DNA of 64,000 bases from contig NZ_JADYVX010000007.1 in the NCBI RefSeq assembly GCF_020194175.1, positions 62,001 through 126,000 on the forward strand. The letters are read 5' to 3'. The DNA comes from Bradyrhizobium sp. BRP22. Its GTDB lineage: Bacteria; Pseudomonadota; Alphaproteobacteria; Rhizobiales; Xanthobacteraceae. Below, piece by piece: positions 42,501 through 51,101 of the stretch; position 1 is the first letter of the stretch; each line of letters opens with the position of its first letter. The position numbers and the translations under genes were made by a program. The notes under the pieces were generated by a model. That model had not been told where the DNA came from and searched no databases. It was given only the letters and a program-made list of their open reading frames with translations.

Positions 42501-44724
42501 CGGCGAGGACGCCAAGGTCGTGGTCGCAGCCGTCGATGTCGGTATCCTCAACCTCACCAATTACAAGCCGCCGGCGCCCGACGATTACTATCTCGGCCAG
42601 CGCCGCCTCACGGCCGAGATCCGCGATCTCTACGGCCAGCTCATCGACGGCATGCAGGGCACGCGCGGCCAGATCAGGACCGGCGGCGATTCCGGCGGCG
42701 CCGAACTGCAGGGCTCGCCGCCGACGCAGAAGCCGCTCGCGCTCTATTCCGGCATTGTCACCGTCGGCGCCGACGGCACCGCCGAGATCAGCTTCGACAT
42801 TCCGGAATTCGCCGGCACCGCGCGGGTGATGGCGGTGGCCTGGAGCGCCACGAAAGTCGGGCGCGGCACCATCGATGTCACCGTGCGCGATCCCGTGGTG
42901 CTGACCGCGACCTTGCCGCGCTTCCTGCTCAATGGCGACCACGGCACCATGAGCATGGACATCGACAATGTCGAAGGCGCGCCCGGCGACTACACCATCA
43001 ACGTCAAGGCGTCCGGCCCGGTGAAACTGTCCGGCAATCCGGCGACCACGGTGAGGCTCGCCGCCAAGCAGCGCACCTCGCTGTCGCTGGCCTTGGATGC
43101 CGGCGGCGCTGGCGCCGCCAATCTCGACGTCGACATCTCAGGCCCGAACGGCCTGACGCTGGCGCGCCACTACGCGCTCGACGTCAAGGCGGCGACGCAG
43201 GTCTTGGCGCGCCGCTCGGTGCGGACGCTGGCCAAGGGCGACAGCCTGACGCTGACGTCTGACATGTTCACCGACCTCGTGCAGGGCACCGGCAGCGTCT
43301 CGCTGTCGGCGAGCCTGTCGACCGCGCTCGACGCCGCAACGATCCTCAAGGCGCTCGACCGTTATCCGTATGGCTGCTCGGAGCAGATCACGAGCCGCGC
43401 GATGCCGCTGCTCTATGTCAACGATCTCGCCGCCGGCGCGCATCTGGCAATGGACAGCGCGGTCGACCAGCGCATCAAGGATTCGATCGAACGTCTGCTT
43501 GCCCGCCAGGGCTCGAACGGCTCGTTCGGCCTGTGGTCATCAGGTGGCGATGACGCCTGGCTCGATGCTTACGTCACCGACTTCCTGACCCGCGCCCGCG
43601 AAAAAGGTTTTGTGGTGCCGGACGTGCTGTTCAAGAGCGCGCTCGACCGCATCAGGAATTCGGTGGTGAACGCCAACGAGCCCGAGAAGGACGGTGGCCG
43701 CGATCTCGCCTACGGCCTCTACGTGCTCGCCCGCAATGGCGCCGCTCCAATTGGCGATCTGCGCTATCTCGCGGACACCAAGCTGAACAATCTCGCAACT
43801 CCAATTGCGAAATCGCAACTCGCCGCCGCGCTGGCGCTGGTCGGCGACCGGGCGCGGGCGGAGCGGGTCTATGCCGCCGCGCTCGACGCGCTCAATCCAA
43901 AGCCGGTGCTGGAGTTCGGCCGCGTCGATTACGGCTCGGCGCTGCGCGATGCCGCGGCGCTGGTCTCGCTCGCCGGCGAGGGCAATGCGCCGCGCGCCAC
44001 CATGATCGGCGCCGTCGCGCGCGTCGAGGCGGCGCGGGGGCTGACGCCTTACACCTCGACCCAGGAAAACGCCTGGCTGGTGCTGGCCGCCCGTGCGCTT
44101 GCCAAGGAAACGCTGAGCCTCGATATCGACGGCCAGCCGGTCAATACCGCGGTGTTCCGCAGCTACAAAGCAGATGCGATGGCTGGCAAGCCGATCAAGA
44201 TCACCAATACCGGCGATGCGCCGGTGCAGGTCGTGGTCTCGGTGTCGGGTTCGCCGGTGACGCCGGAGCCGGCCGCCTCCAACGGCTTCAGGATCGAGCG
44301 CAATTATTTCACGCTCGACGGCAAGCCGGCGGATGTCAGCAAAGCGAAGCAGAACGATCGCTTTGCCGTGGTGCTGAAGATCACGGAAGCAAAGCCGGAA
44401 TACGGACACATCATGGTGTCGGACTATCTGCCGGCCGGGCTCGAGATCGACAACCCGCATCTGGTGTCCTCCGGCGACTCCGGCACGCTCGACTGGATCG
44501 AGGACGGCGAGGAGGCGGAGAATACCGAGTTCCGCGATGACCGCTTCTCCGCCGCGATCGACCGCGCCAGCGATGCCAAGTCGGTGTTCACGGTGGCCTA
44601 TGTCGTGCGCGCGGTCTCTCCCGGCAAATACGTGCTGCCGCAGGCCTATGTCGAGGACATGTACAATCCCTCGCGCTATGGCCGCACCGGCAGCGGCACG
44701 GTGGAGGTCCGCGCGGCGAAATGA
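39517..44724 (+). CDS. Alpha-2-macroglobulin family protein
   Basis: A 1735-residue periplasmic protease trap with a signal peptide (residues 1-23, FCAALALGLATAQGA). MG-type beta domains fill residues about 300-1000. The thioester motif is intact: YPYGCSEQ with Cys about 1287, inside the helical TED domain (about 1250-1560). A receptor-binding-like domain ends the protein. Length agrees with bacterial A2M (about 1650-1900). The ATG at 39517 has GGGAGA upstream. The next gene, a PBP1C, overlaps it by 4 bases, the classic A2M/PBP1C pair thought to trap attacking proteases and repair the wall. Confidence 0.95.
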   Translation: MIGLVRVAAFCAALALGLATAQGADKAFKRDDLADSAIKLEAQIKSEAGPVAKSTATLKTDADAAFRRADFRSGLQILGQIAATAPDDSGNWLRLARTIFQIRTSSSTEQTFLLERASTAAYIAYQRAGNQAEEADALAVLGRAFSDRKLWRPALDALRMSLEMREVAEVRGQYEKMRDEHGFRLLDYSVDSDGATPRACFQFSEELAKRVDFAPFVALAGNDKPALTTEGKQLCVDGLKHGERYNINLRAGLPSTVKESLPKSAEFNIYVRDRKPFVRFTGRAYVLPRTGQRGIPVVSVNTPAVTIDVFRIGDRNLINTVIDSDFQRTLSSYQLSDLGDQRGMKVWSGELATAATLNQDVVTAFPVDQALGDLQPGVYVMTAAAKGPSSDDDGSLATQWFIVSDMGLSAFSGNDGIHVFVNSLASTEPVAKAEVKLVARNNEILATRKTDETGHVLFEAGLARGEGGLSPALLTVTNEKADYAFLNLKTNAFDLTDRGVAGRAVPAGADAFVYAERGVYRSNETVYLTALLRDGQGNAMTGGPLTLVIERPDGVEFRRAVLPDQGAGGRTMAVALNSTVPTGTWRVRAFTDPKGTAVGETTFMVEDYIPERIEFDLTARDKVIKAEVPVELKVDGHFLYGAPASGLQLEGDMLVTAAASGRPGYPGYQFGVADEESASNERTPIEDLPESDAKGTAVFPVKLEKAPTSTRPQEAQIYIRMAETGGRSVERKIVLPVAPASSLIGVKPLFGDKSVAEGDKAEFDVVFVDTDGKQLARDGLRYELLGIESRYQWYRQGSSWDYEPVKSTSRVADGDVNLAADKPSRLSFAPQPGRYRLDVKSSDADGPLTSVQFDVGWYSDGSADTPDLLETSIDKPEYQSGDTMVVTVNARTAGRLTVNVLGDRLLTTQSVDVKEGTQQVRLSVGKDWGTGAYVMTTLRRPLDAAAQRMPGRAIGLKWFGIDKKARTLAVTLTPPSLVRPGSALKIPVKLDGLNPGEDAKVVVAAVDVGILNLTNYKPPAPDDYYLGQRRLTAEIRDLYGQLIDGMQGTRGQIRTGGDSGGAELQGSPPTQKPLALYSGIVTVGADGTAEISFDIPEFAGTARVMAVAWSATKVGRGTIDVTVRDPVVLTATLPRFLLNGDHGTMSMDIDNVEGAPGDYTINVKASGPVKLSGNPATTVRLAAKQRTSLSLALDAGGAGAANLDVDISGPNGLTLARHYALDVKAATQVLARRSVRTLAKGDSLTLTSDMFTDLVQGTGSVSLSASLSTALDAATILKALDRYPYGCSEQITSRAMPLLYVNDLAAGAHLAMDSAVDQRIKDSIERLLARQGSNGSFGLWSSGGDDAWLDAYVTDFLTRAREKGFVVPDVLFKSALDRIRNSVVNANEPEKDGGRDLAYGLYVLARNGAAPIGDLRYLADTKLNNLATPIAKSQLAAALALVGDRARAERVYAAALDALNPKPVLEFGRVDYGSALRDAAALVSLAGEGNAPRATMIGAVARVEAARGLTPYTSTQENAWLVLAARALAKETLSLDIDGQPVNTAVFRSYKADAMAGKPIKITNTGDAPVQVVVSVSGSPVTPEPAASNGFRIERNYFTLDGKPADVSKAKQNDRFAVVLKITEAKPEYGHIMVSDYLPAGLEIDNPHLVSSGDSGTLDWIEDGEEAENTEFRDDRFSAAIDRASDAKSVFTVAYVVRAVSPGKYVLPQAYVEDMYNPSRYGRTGSGTVEVRAAK

Positions 44725-46820
44725 GCGGGATGGCGAACAAGCCGCGCGGGCGATGGATCAGGCGGGCGGTCGCCATGGCGGCCGTCACCGCTCTGCTCGT
44801 GACGGGTGCGTTTACCGCCTGGGCCATCTCCCTCGGCCCATTGCCGCTTGCGGAGGCGCGACAAGTCTCCACCACCGTCGTCGACCGCAACGGCAAACTG
44901 CTGCGCGCCTACGCGATGGCGGATGGCCGCTGGCGGCTGCCGGTCGACGCGAAGACATCAGTTGATCCGATCTATCTGAAGCTGCTGCTCGCCTATGAAG
45001 ACCAGCGCTTCCATTCCCACCGCGGCGTCGATCCGCTGGCGCTGTCGCGCGCGGCGGTGCAGCTCGCCACCTCCGGTCACATCATCTCCGGCGGCTCCAC
45101 TATCACGATGCAATTGGCGCGGCTGATGGAGCCGCGGCGGCAGCGCTCGCTCTACGCAAAGCTGCGCCAGATCGTGCGCGCGATCGAGATCGAGCAACAG
45201 CTCGACAAGGACGAGATCCTCGACCTCTATCTCGCGCTGGCGCCGTTCGGCGGCAATCTCGAGGGCGTACGCGCGGCATCGATCGCCTATTTCGGCAAGG
45301 AGCCGAAGCGGCTGACACTGGCCGAGGCGGCACTTTTGGTGGCGCTGCCGCAATCGCCGGAGCGGCGGCGGCTCGACCGCCATCCGGAAGCCGCGCGGGC
45401 CGGCCGCGACCGCGTGCTGGACCGCATGGTGGAAGAGGGCGTGCTCTCGGCGGACGATGCCGCGCAAGCCAAGTCGGAAGCCGTGCCCAAATTCCGCAAG
45501 CCGATGCCGATCCTGGCGCCGCATGCGGCCGACCAGGCGCTCGCGACGATGAAGGATTCATCCCTCATCAAGCTGACACTCGATTCCACGCTGCAGAAAA
45601 ATCTGGAATCGCTCGCCCGCGACCGCGCCGTCGCGCAAGGCCCGAACATCTCGGTCGCGATCATCGCGGTCGACAATGAGAGCGGCGACATCCTCGCCCG
45701 CGTCGGCTCGTCCGATTATTTCGACGAGCGCCGGGCAGGTCAGGTCGACATGACGCGCGCGGTGCGCTCGCCCGGCTCGACGCTGAAGCCGTTCATCTAT
45801 GGCCTCGCCTTCGAGGACGGCTTCGTGCACCCGGAGAGTTTGATCGACGACCGCCCGATCCGCTTCGGCTCCTACGCGCCGGAGAATTTCGACATGACCT
45901 TCCAGGGCACCGTGCCGGTGCGCAAGGCGCTGCAATTGTCGCTCAACGTGCCAGCGATCGCGCTGCTCGACCGCGTCGGCGCGAGCCGGCTGTCGTCGCG
46001 CCTGAAACAGGCGGGCACCAGCCTGGTGCTGCCGAAGGACGAGGCGCCGGGCCTTGCGATGGGGTTAGGGGGCGTCGGTATCACCTTGCAGGATCTGGCG
46101 CAACTCTACGCCGGCTTCCCGCGGCTCGGCACCACCAGGCCGCTGCGCGAGATCATGCTTGATCGAGACGACCGCGAGCCGATGCGGCTGATGGACCAGG
46201 TCGCGGCGTGGCAGGTCGGCAATGTCCTGATCGGCACGCCGCCGCCGGAAAACGGCGTGCATAACCGGATCGCGTTCAAGACCGGGACCAGCTATGGCTA
46301 TCGCGACGCATGGTCGGTCGGCTTCGATGGCCGCATCACCATCGGCGTCTGGGTCGGCCGTCCTGACGGCGCGCCGGTGCCCGGGCTGATCGGACGCAGC
46401 GCCGCGGCGCCGATCCTGTTCGATGCCTTCGCGCGCACCGGCAGGATCCCGGCGGTACTGCCGAAGGCGCCGAAGGGAACGCTGGTCGCTGGCAATACCA
46501 GGCTGCCGCTGCCGCTCCGGCGTTTCCGGCCCGTCGGGGAACTTGTGCGCACGGGCAGCGATCAGGCGCCGCATATCCAGTTCCCGATCAACGGCTCGCG
46601 CATCGATGTCGATCGCGCCGCCGGCGGCGAGGTGACGCCGATGCCGGTCAAGGTGGCCGGCGGCGTATTGCCGCTGACCATGCTGGTCGACGGCGTCGCG
46701 GTTGGCGATCTCGACAGCCGCCGTCAGCGCCTGATTGATCCGCCGGGCCCCGGCTTTGCGCGATTGACCGTGATCGACGCGACCGGAGCGGCTGATACGG
46801 TGGTCATTCGGGTGCAGTGA
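44721..46820 (+). CDS. pbpC: Penicillin-binding protein 1C
   Basis: A 699-residue bifunctional cell-wall enzyme. It has an N-terminal membrane anchor (VAMAAVTALLVTGAFTAWAISL). The GT51 glycosyltransferase domain has AYEDQRFHSHRGVDP and SGGSTITMQLARL. The transpeptidase domain has SPGSTLKP (Ser about 353, Lys about 356), SLN and KTG at about 520-522. The C-terminal BiPBP_C domain (about residues 610-699) has SRIDVDRAAGGEVTPMPVKVAGG. The start overlaps the A2M stop by 4 bases (ATGA). Its partner A2M and this enzyme form a conserved pair. Confidence 0.95.
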   Translation: MSGMANKPRGRWIRRAVAMAAVTALLVTGAFTAWAISLGPLPLAEARQVSTTVVDRNGKLLRAYAMADGRWRLPVDAKTSVDPIYLKLLLAYEDQRFHSHRGVDPLALSRAAVQLATSGHIISGGSTITMQLARLMEPRRQRSLYAKLRQIVRAIEIEQQLDKDEILDLYLALAPFGGNLEGVRAASIAYFGKEPKRLTLAEAALLVALPQSPERRRLDRHPEAARAGRDRVLDRMVEEGVLSADDAAQAKSEAVPKFRKPMPILAPHAADQALATMKDSSLIKLTLDSTLQKNLESLARDRAVAQGPNISVAIIAVDNESGDILARVGSSDYFDERRAGQVDMTRAVRSPGSTLKPFIYGLAFEDGFVHPESLIDDRPIRFGSYAPENFDMTFQGTVPVRKALQLSLNVPAIALLDRVGASRLSSRLKQAGTSLVLPKDEAPGLAMGLGGVGITLQDLAQLYAGFPRLGTTRPLREIMLDRDDREPMRLMDQVAAWQVGNVLIGTPPPENGVHNRIAFKTGTSYGYRDAWSVGFDGRITIGVWVGRPDGAPVPGLIGRSAAAPILFDAFARTGRIPAVLPKAPKGTLVAGNTRLPLPLRRFRPVGELVRTGSDQAPHIQFPINGSRIDVDRAAGGEVTPMPVKVAGGVLPLTMLVDGVAVGDLDSRRQRLIDPPGPGFARLTVIDATGAADTVVIRVQ

Positions 46821-46833
46821 CCGGAAGGGACCT

Positions 46834-46903
46834 CGTAGCCCGGGTGGAGCGGAACGCGTAACCCGGGACGCCCGCATCCGCATCGCGAGTGGCCCGGGTT
46901 ACA
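46834..46903. repeat. CCCGGGTT-type dispersed palindromic repeat
   Basis: GTAGCCCGGGTGGAGCGGAACGCGTAACCCGGG is followed by a spacer and GGCCCGGGTTAC, giving near-palindromic ends. The core matches the element at 29831-29924. It lies directly after pbpC. A minus-strand 32-residue frame in the same gap (about 46904-46999) ends in CPECGSGAVAWVKR and looks like a zinc-ribbon tail, but it is too short to support. Confidence 0.85.
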
Positions 46904-47000
46904 CTAGCGCTTCACCCAAGCTACAGCACCAGAGCCACACTCAGGACAAAACGGAACCTGTGCGGTTGTTTGGCCTACGGTTTCATCGTATGCGAAGCCC

Positions 47001-48746
47001 ATGGTTGAAATCGTCAATGTCAGGCGCTTCGGAGCAGGGCAACAGCCTGTAAAACCTGCGCATTCCAGTCGCAGGCTGGCGATCGCGTTCGAGTTTGCGA
47101 CCGCCAATCATGGGCGCGCGGTTCTGTTCCTCGTGCTGTGCTGCCTGGTCCTGTTCCTGCCCGGCTTCTTCACCACGCCGCCGATCGACCGCGACGAGGC
47201 GCGCTTTGCGCAGGCGACCAAGCAGATGGTCGAGAGCGGCGATTTTGTCGACATCCGTTTCCAGGACGACGTCCGTTACAAGAAGCCGGTCGGCATCTAC
47301 TGGCTGCAGGCTGCAGTCGTTGAAACTGCATCCAGCCTCGGCATGCCGGGGGCGCAGGCGCGGATCTGGCTCTATCGGGTGCCGTCCCTGATCGGTGCGA
47401 TCGGCGCCGTGCTGCTGACCTACTGGACCGCGCTTGCCTTCGTCACGCGGCGCGGCGCGGCGCTGGCGGCGCTGATGATGGCGAGCTGTGTCCTGCTCGG
47501 CGTTGAGGCGCGTCTGGCAAAAACCGACGCGATGCTGCTGCTGACAGTCACCGCCGCGATGGGAGCCCTGGCGCGCGTCTATCTGTCCTGGCAGCGCGGC
47601 GAGGATCCCGCGCATCCGCCGTGGTCGGCGCCTGTGATCTTCTGGACCGCACTGGCAGGCGGCATCCTGCTCAAGGGACCGCTGATCCTGATGTTCGTCG
47701 GGCTCGCCATCGCGGCTCTGGCGATCCTCGACCGCTCGCTGGAATGGTTCTCGCGCATGCGCCCGGTCTGGGGGCTGATGTGGTGCCTGGTGCTGGTGCT
47801 GCCGTGGTTCGTCCTGATCTTCTTGCGCGCCGGCGACACCTTCTTCGCCGATTCCGTCGGCGGCGACATGCTGAGCAAGCTCGGCGCGCAGGAATCACAC
47901 GGCGCGCCGCCCGGGCTCTATCTTGTCCTGTTCTGGATCACATTCTGGCCGGGCGCGCCGCTGGCGGGCATGGCGGCACCGGCGGTGTGGCGCGCGCGGC
48001 GCGAGCCCGGCGCGCAATTTCTGCTGGCCTGGCTGATCCCGTCCTGGATCGTGTTCGAGGCGGTGCTGACCAAGCTGCCGCATTACGTGCTGCCGCTCTA
48101 TCCCGCGATTGCGATCCTCACCGTCGGCGCGCTGGAACGGCGGGTGCTGTCGCGATCGGCCTGGCTGATCCGCGGCTCGGCCTGGTGGTTCGCGATCCCA
48201 GCGATCACTGCCGTGATCGTCGTGGCCGGCGCGATCAAGCTGACCTATCAGCCGGCATTTCCGGCCTGGCCGATCCTGGCGGGTGCGATGATCTTCGGCC
48301 TGGTTGCCTGGTGGATGTTCGAGGACAGCCGCGCCGAGCGCTCGTTCCTGAATGCAGTGATCGCGGCGATGCTGCTTGCGATCGCCGTCTATGGCGTGGT
48401 GGTGCCGACATTGAAGCCGCTGTTTCCAAGCGCCGAGGTCGGGCATCTCCTGCGCTACGCCAATTGTCCGGGTCCGAAGCTGGCATCCGCCGGCTACCAC
48501 GAGCCAAGCCTGGTCTTCCTGACCGACACCTCGATCATCCTGACCGACGGTTCGGGCGCCGCGGATTTCCTGGCGCAGGGCGCATGCCGCTTTGCGCTGG
48601 TCGAGGCGCGTTCGGAACGCAATTTCGTGCAGCGGGCCGAGGCGATCAGTTTGCGCTACAACGCGGCAGTGCGCATCGACGGCTATAACATCTCGCAGGG
48701 CAGGGCGATCTACGTCACCATCTTCCGCTCCGAGACGGCGCAGTGA
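47001..48746 (+). CDS. Glycosyltransferase family 39 (ArnT-like) membrane enzyme
   Basis: A 581-residue inner-membrane protein with about eleven hydrophobic segments. The GT39/ArnT signature TTPPIDRDEARFAQATKQMVESGDFV (acidic catalytic loop) lies at about residues 54-79. A C-terminal soluble periplasmic part ends the protein. Such enzymes transfer a sugar from a polyprenyl phosphate to lipid A, protein or glycan. It is the first of four genes joined by overlap or short gaps (47001-50829). The ATG start at 47001 has a weak site; no better one is visible. Confidence 0.9.
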   Translation: MVEIVNVRRFGAGQQPVKPAHSSRRLAIAFEFATANHGRAVLFLVLCCLVLFLPGFFTTPPIDRDEARFAQATKQMVESGDFVDIRFQDDVRYKKPVGIYWLQAAVVETASSLGMPGAQARIWLYRVPSLIGAIGAVLLTYWTALAFVTRRGAALAALMMASCVLLGVEARLAKTDAMLLLTVTAAMGALARVYLSWQRGEDPAHPPWSAPVIFWTALAGGILLKGPLILMFVGLAIAALAILDRSLEWFSRMRPVWGLMWCLVLVLPWFVLIFLRAGDTFFADSVGGDMLSKLGAQESHGAPPGLYLVLFWITFWPGAPLAGMAAPAVWRARREPGAQFLLAWLIPSWIVFEAVLTKLPHYVLPLYPAIAILTVGALERRVLSRSAWLIRGSAWWFAIPAITAVIVVAGAIKLTYQPAFPAWPILAGAMIFGLVAWWMFEDSRAERSFLNAVIAAMLLAIAVYGVVVPTLKPLFPSAEVGHLLRYANCPGPKLASAGYHEPSLVFLTDTSIILTDGSGAADFLAQGACRFALVEARSERNFVQRAEAISLRYNAAVRIDGYNISQGRAIYVTIFRSETAQ

Positions 48747-49606
48747 AAATATCCGGGCCGGTCATCCGCCATGAATCCGCAAGCTATCCGGCGCGTCTCG
48801 CCACGCTGACGGGGCGGTCGCTTGCCCAGCTCGTGCGTACGCCGTCGCATTCGCGCCGCGCGGAAGCCGGCCGGCGCGCGGCACGGCACGGGCTGTGGCT
48901 GATCGCGATCATCGGTGCCGCCATCATCGCGCTGATGCTTGTGCTCGACGTGCCCGAGATCAAGCTGATGCCGCCGCGCGGCACCGCAAGCCTGTGGTGG
49001 GTCCGCATCCTCACCGATTTCGGCAAGGATTTCTACGTGCTGTGGACCCTGGCCGGACTGTTGATTCTCGTTGCCATCATTGCCCCCGCATTGCATGGCA
49101 TGCGACGATCGCTGCTGCTGGGACTGGGAACGCGGTTGCAGTTCCTGTTCTTCGCGGTGCTGTTTGCGGTCCTGGTCGGCGACCTCCTGAAATGGATCGT
49201 CGGGCGCGGCCGGCCGTTTGTCGGCGGCGAGCCCAACGCCTTCAACTTCTCGCATTTCGCCGGCAGCGAGGCCTATGCGAGCTTCCCCTCAGGGCATGCA
49301 ACCACCGCCTTTGCGCTGGCCTTTGCGATCTCCGCGCTGTGGCCGCGGCTGCGGTTCGTGATGCTGATCTATGCGCTCATGATCTGCGCTACGCGCCTGG
49401 TATTGCTCGCGCATCACCCGAGCGACGTCGTCGGCGGCGCGCTGGTCGGCGTGATCTGCGCCATGGCAGTGCGCTACTGGTTTGCGGCCCGGCGGCTTGG
49501 CTTCGCGATCCAGCGCGACGGCACGATTTATCCACTTGCCGGCCCTTCTCTCGAGCGCCTCAAAAGGGTTGCCAAAAGGGTTGCCCGGGGCGCTTCCGCC
49601 CCATAA
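48743..49606 (+). CDS. PAP2-family membrane phosphatase
   Basis: A 287-residue inner-membrane phosphatase with about six segments. The three PAP2 motifs are visible: KWIVGRGRP, SFPSGHATT and ARLVLLAHHPSDVVGG. Substrates in the family are polyprenyl pyrophosphates, lipid A phosphates or phosphatidyl lipids. The GTG start at 48743 overlaps the GT39 stop (GTGA), so the two are co-translated. In this operon, recycling of polyprenyl phosphate or lipid A dephosphorylation is likely; which one cannot be decided from sequence. Confidence 0.92.
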   Translation: MKISGPVIRHESASYPARLATLTGRSLAQLVRTPSHSRRAEAGRRAARHGLWLIAIIGAAIIALMLVLDVPEIKLMPPRGTASLWWVRILTDFGKDFYVLWTLAGLLILVAIIAPALHGMRRSLLLGLGTRLQFLFFAVLFAVLVGDLLKWIVGRGRPFVGGEPNAFNFSHFAGSEAYASFPSGHATTAFALAFAISALWPRLRFVMLIYALMICATRLVLLAHHPSDVVGGALVGVICAMAVRYWFAARRLGFAIQRDGTIYPLAGPSLERLKRVAKRVARGASAP

Positions 49607-49702
49607 AAGCGGGCGCCGTCCCGCCATGTCAGGCGGTTCCGACCTGCGGGCCGTCCAGAGAATCAAAAATCCAGCCAAGATCCAGTCAACAAGAGTGCCG
49701 AA

Positions 49703-50491
49703 TTGCCTTCTTCCGATCAGAGCGCGGTGGCCGTCTCCATCATTGTGCCCGTGCGCAACGAGGCCGAGAACATCGCGCCGCTGATTGCGGAGATCGCTGC
49801 CGCGCTCGGTCACCGCTGGGTCTACGAGATCATTTATGTCGATGACGGTTCGACCGATGCGACAGCATCTCGGATCGGCGCGGCCATGACGGAGCGCACC
49901 AACCTGCGCCAGCTTCGGCACGCGGTCTCTTCGGGGCAGTCGGCAGCGGTGCGCAGCGGCGTACGCGCCGCGCGCGGCGCGATCGTCGCGACGCTGGACG
50001 GCGACGGTCAGAACGATCCCTCGTTCCTGCCGGATCTGATTGCCGCGGTCGAAAGCGGCGGCGGCCGCATCGGGCTTGCCGCGGGCCAAAGAGTGGGGCG
50101 CAAGGATACCGGATTCAAGAAATTGCAGTCGCGGATCGCCAACGCCGTGCGTGGCGCGATCCTGCGCGACGGCACGCGCGACACCGGCTGTGGATTGAAG
50201 GCGTTCCCGCGCGACGTCTTCCTGATGATGCCTTATTTCGACGGGCTGCATCGCTTCCTGCCGGCGCTGGTCCGTCGCGAAGGATTTGAGATCGCCTATG
50301 TCGACGTGGTCGACCGGCCGCGCCGCTCCGGTGTCTCGAATTACGGCTTCTTCGATCGGCTCTGGATCGGGATCATGGATCTGCTCGGCGTCTGGTGGCT
50401 GATCCGCCGCAAGAAGCCGACGCCCGTAGTAGCGGAGGTGACCGGGGTCACGGGAGCGACCGGAGATACCAAAGCGACCGAGGAGCAGTGA
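49703..50491 (+). CDS. Glycosyltransferase family 2 (polyprenyl-phosphate sugar transferase-like)
   Basis: A 262-residue protein of the DPM/ArnC-like GT2 group. Motifs are SIIVPVRNEAENIAPLI, YEIIYVDDGSTDATA (DDGS), LDGDGQNDP (DxD-type) and GLKAFPRDVF. It would transfer a sugar from a nucleotide to a polyprenyl phosphate, making the donor for the GT39 enzyme. The last 30 residues are a low-complexity Thr/Gly/Val tail (GVTGATGDTKATEEQ). TTG at 49703 is the start in frame; its TGA overlaps the next ATG. Confidence 0.88.
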   Translation: MPSSDQSAVAVSIIVPVRNEAENIAPLIAEIAAALGHRWVYEIIYVDDGSTDATASRIGAAMTERTNLRQLRHAVSSGQSAAVRSGVRAARGAIVATLDGDGQNDPSFLPDLIAAVESGGGRIGLAAGQRVGRKDTGFKKLQSRIANAVRGAILRDGTRDTGCGLKAFPRDVFLMMPYFDGLHRFLPALVRREGFEIAYVDVVDRPRRSGVSNYGFFDRLWIGIMDLLGVWWLIRRKKPTPVVAEVTGVTGATGDTKATEEQ

Positions 50492-50829
50492 TGCTGATTC
50501 AATACGGTGAAGCTCTCGGCGATTATCTCTACGACGTCTTCGTCGCCAAGTTCGATTTCTGGCTGGCGTTCGGCCTGGTCGCGCAACTGCTGTTCACCGC
50601 GCGCTTCCTGGTGCAGTGGATTTCCAGCGAGCGCGCCGGGCAGAGCGTGGTGCCGATGGCCTTCTGGTTCTTCTCGATGGGCGGCGGATTGATGACGCTG
50701 ATCTATGGCATCGCCAAGCGCGAGCCGGTCATCATTCTCGGCCAGGGACTGGCCACGATCATCTATGTCAGAAACATCATGCTGATCGTGAAGAACCGCG
50801 GGCAGGGATCGAGAACCCTGGATCGCTGA
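50491..50829 (+). CDS. LAB_N-domain small membrane protein
   Basis: A 112-residue protein with three to four hydrophobic segments and the lipid-A-disaccharide-synthase N-terminal (LAB_N) signature: FGLVAQLLFTARFLVQWISSERAGQSVVPMAFWFFSMGGGLMTLIYGIAKREPVIILGQG. In rhizobia such proteins accompany GT2 enzymes that make polyprenyl-phosphate sugars for lipid A (the RgtE/RgtF type, from memory). The ATG overlaps the GT2 stop. It probably assists GT2 as a membrane partner. Confidence 0.92.
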   Translation: MLIQYGEALGDYLYDVFVAKFDFWLAFGLVAQLLFTARFLVQWISSERAGQSVVPMAFWFFSMGGGLMTLIYGIAKREPVIILGQGLATIIYVRNIMLIVKNRGQGSRTLDR

Positions 50830-50866
50830 CGCCGTTGCCCGCGGACAAGCGCCGCCGCTCCGGCCT

Positions 50867-50970
50867 TAGAGCATGATCCGGAAAAGTGGATACCGGTTTT
50901 CCGAAAAGATAATGCTCAAACAAAAAGATAGAGCGGGATGATGTTTCGAAGAAAGATCATCCCGCTCTAG
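50867..50970. repeat. Bradyrhizobiaceae intergenic palindrome (TAGAGCATGATCCGGAAA type)
   Basis: Two inverted-repeat units lie side by side. GAGCATGATCCGGAAAA faces TTTTCCGAAAAGATAATGCTC. AGAGCGGGATGAT (50930-50942) faces ATCATCCCGCTCT (50956-50968), a perfect 13-bp stem. The sequence is one I recall as frequent in Bradyrhizobium and Rhodopseudomonas. It ends the glycosylation operon and may act as a terminator. Confidence 0.9.
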
Positions 50971-51101
50971 GTCGCGATGCTGTCAGCGGCGAGCGCGATC
51001 CCGGCGAGGGAGATGTCAGAGCCCTTGCGACCGCGAGTGCATCGTCCACTCACGGCCTGGCGAGCCAGGTTGATGCTGGCATCCAAATCAGGGGACCTTC
51101 A

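Noticed and set aside
46904..47003. Minus-strand 32-residue frame ending CPECGSGAVAWVKR
   Set aside because: The zinc-ribbon-like ending is tempting, but the frame is too short, has no clear start signal, and overlaps the GT39 start.
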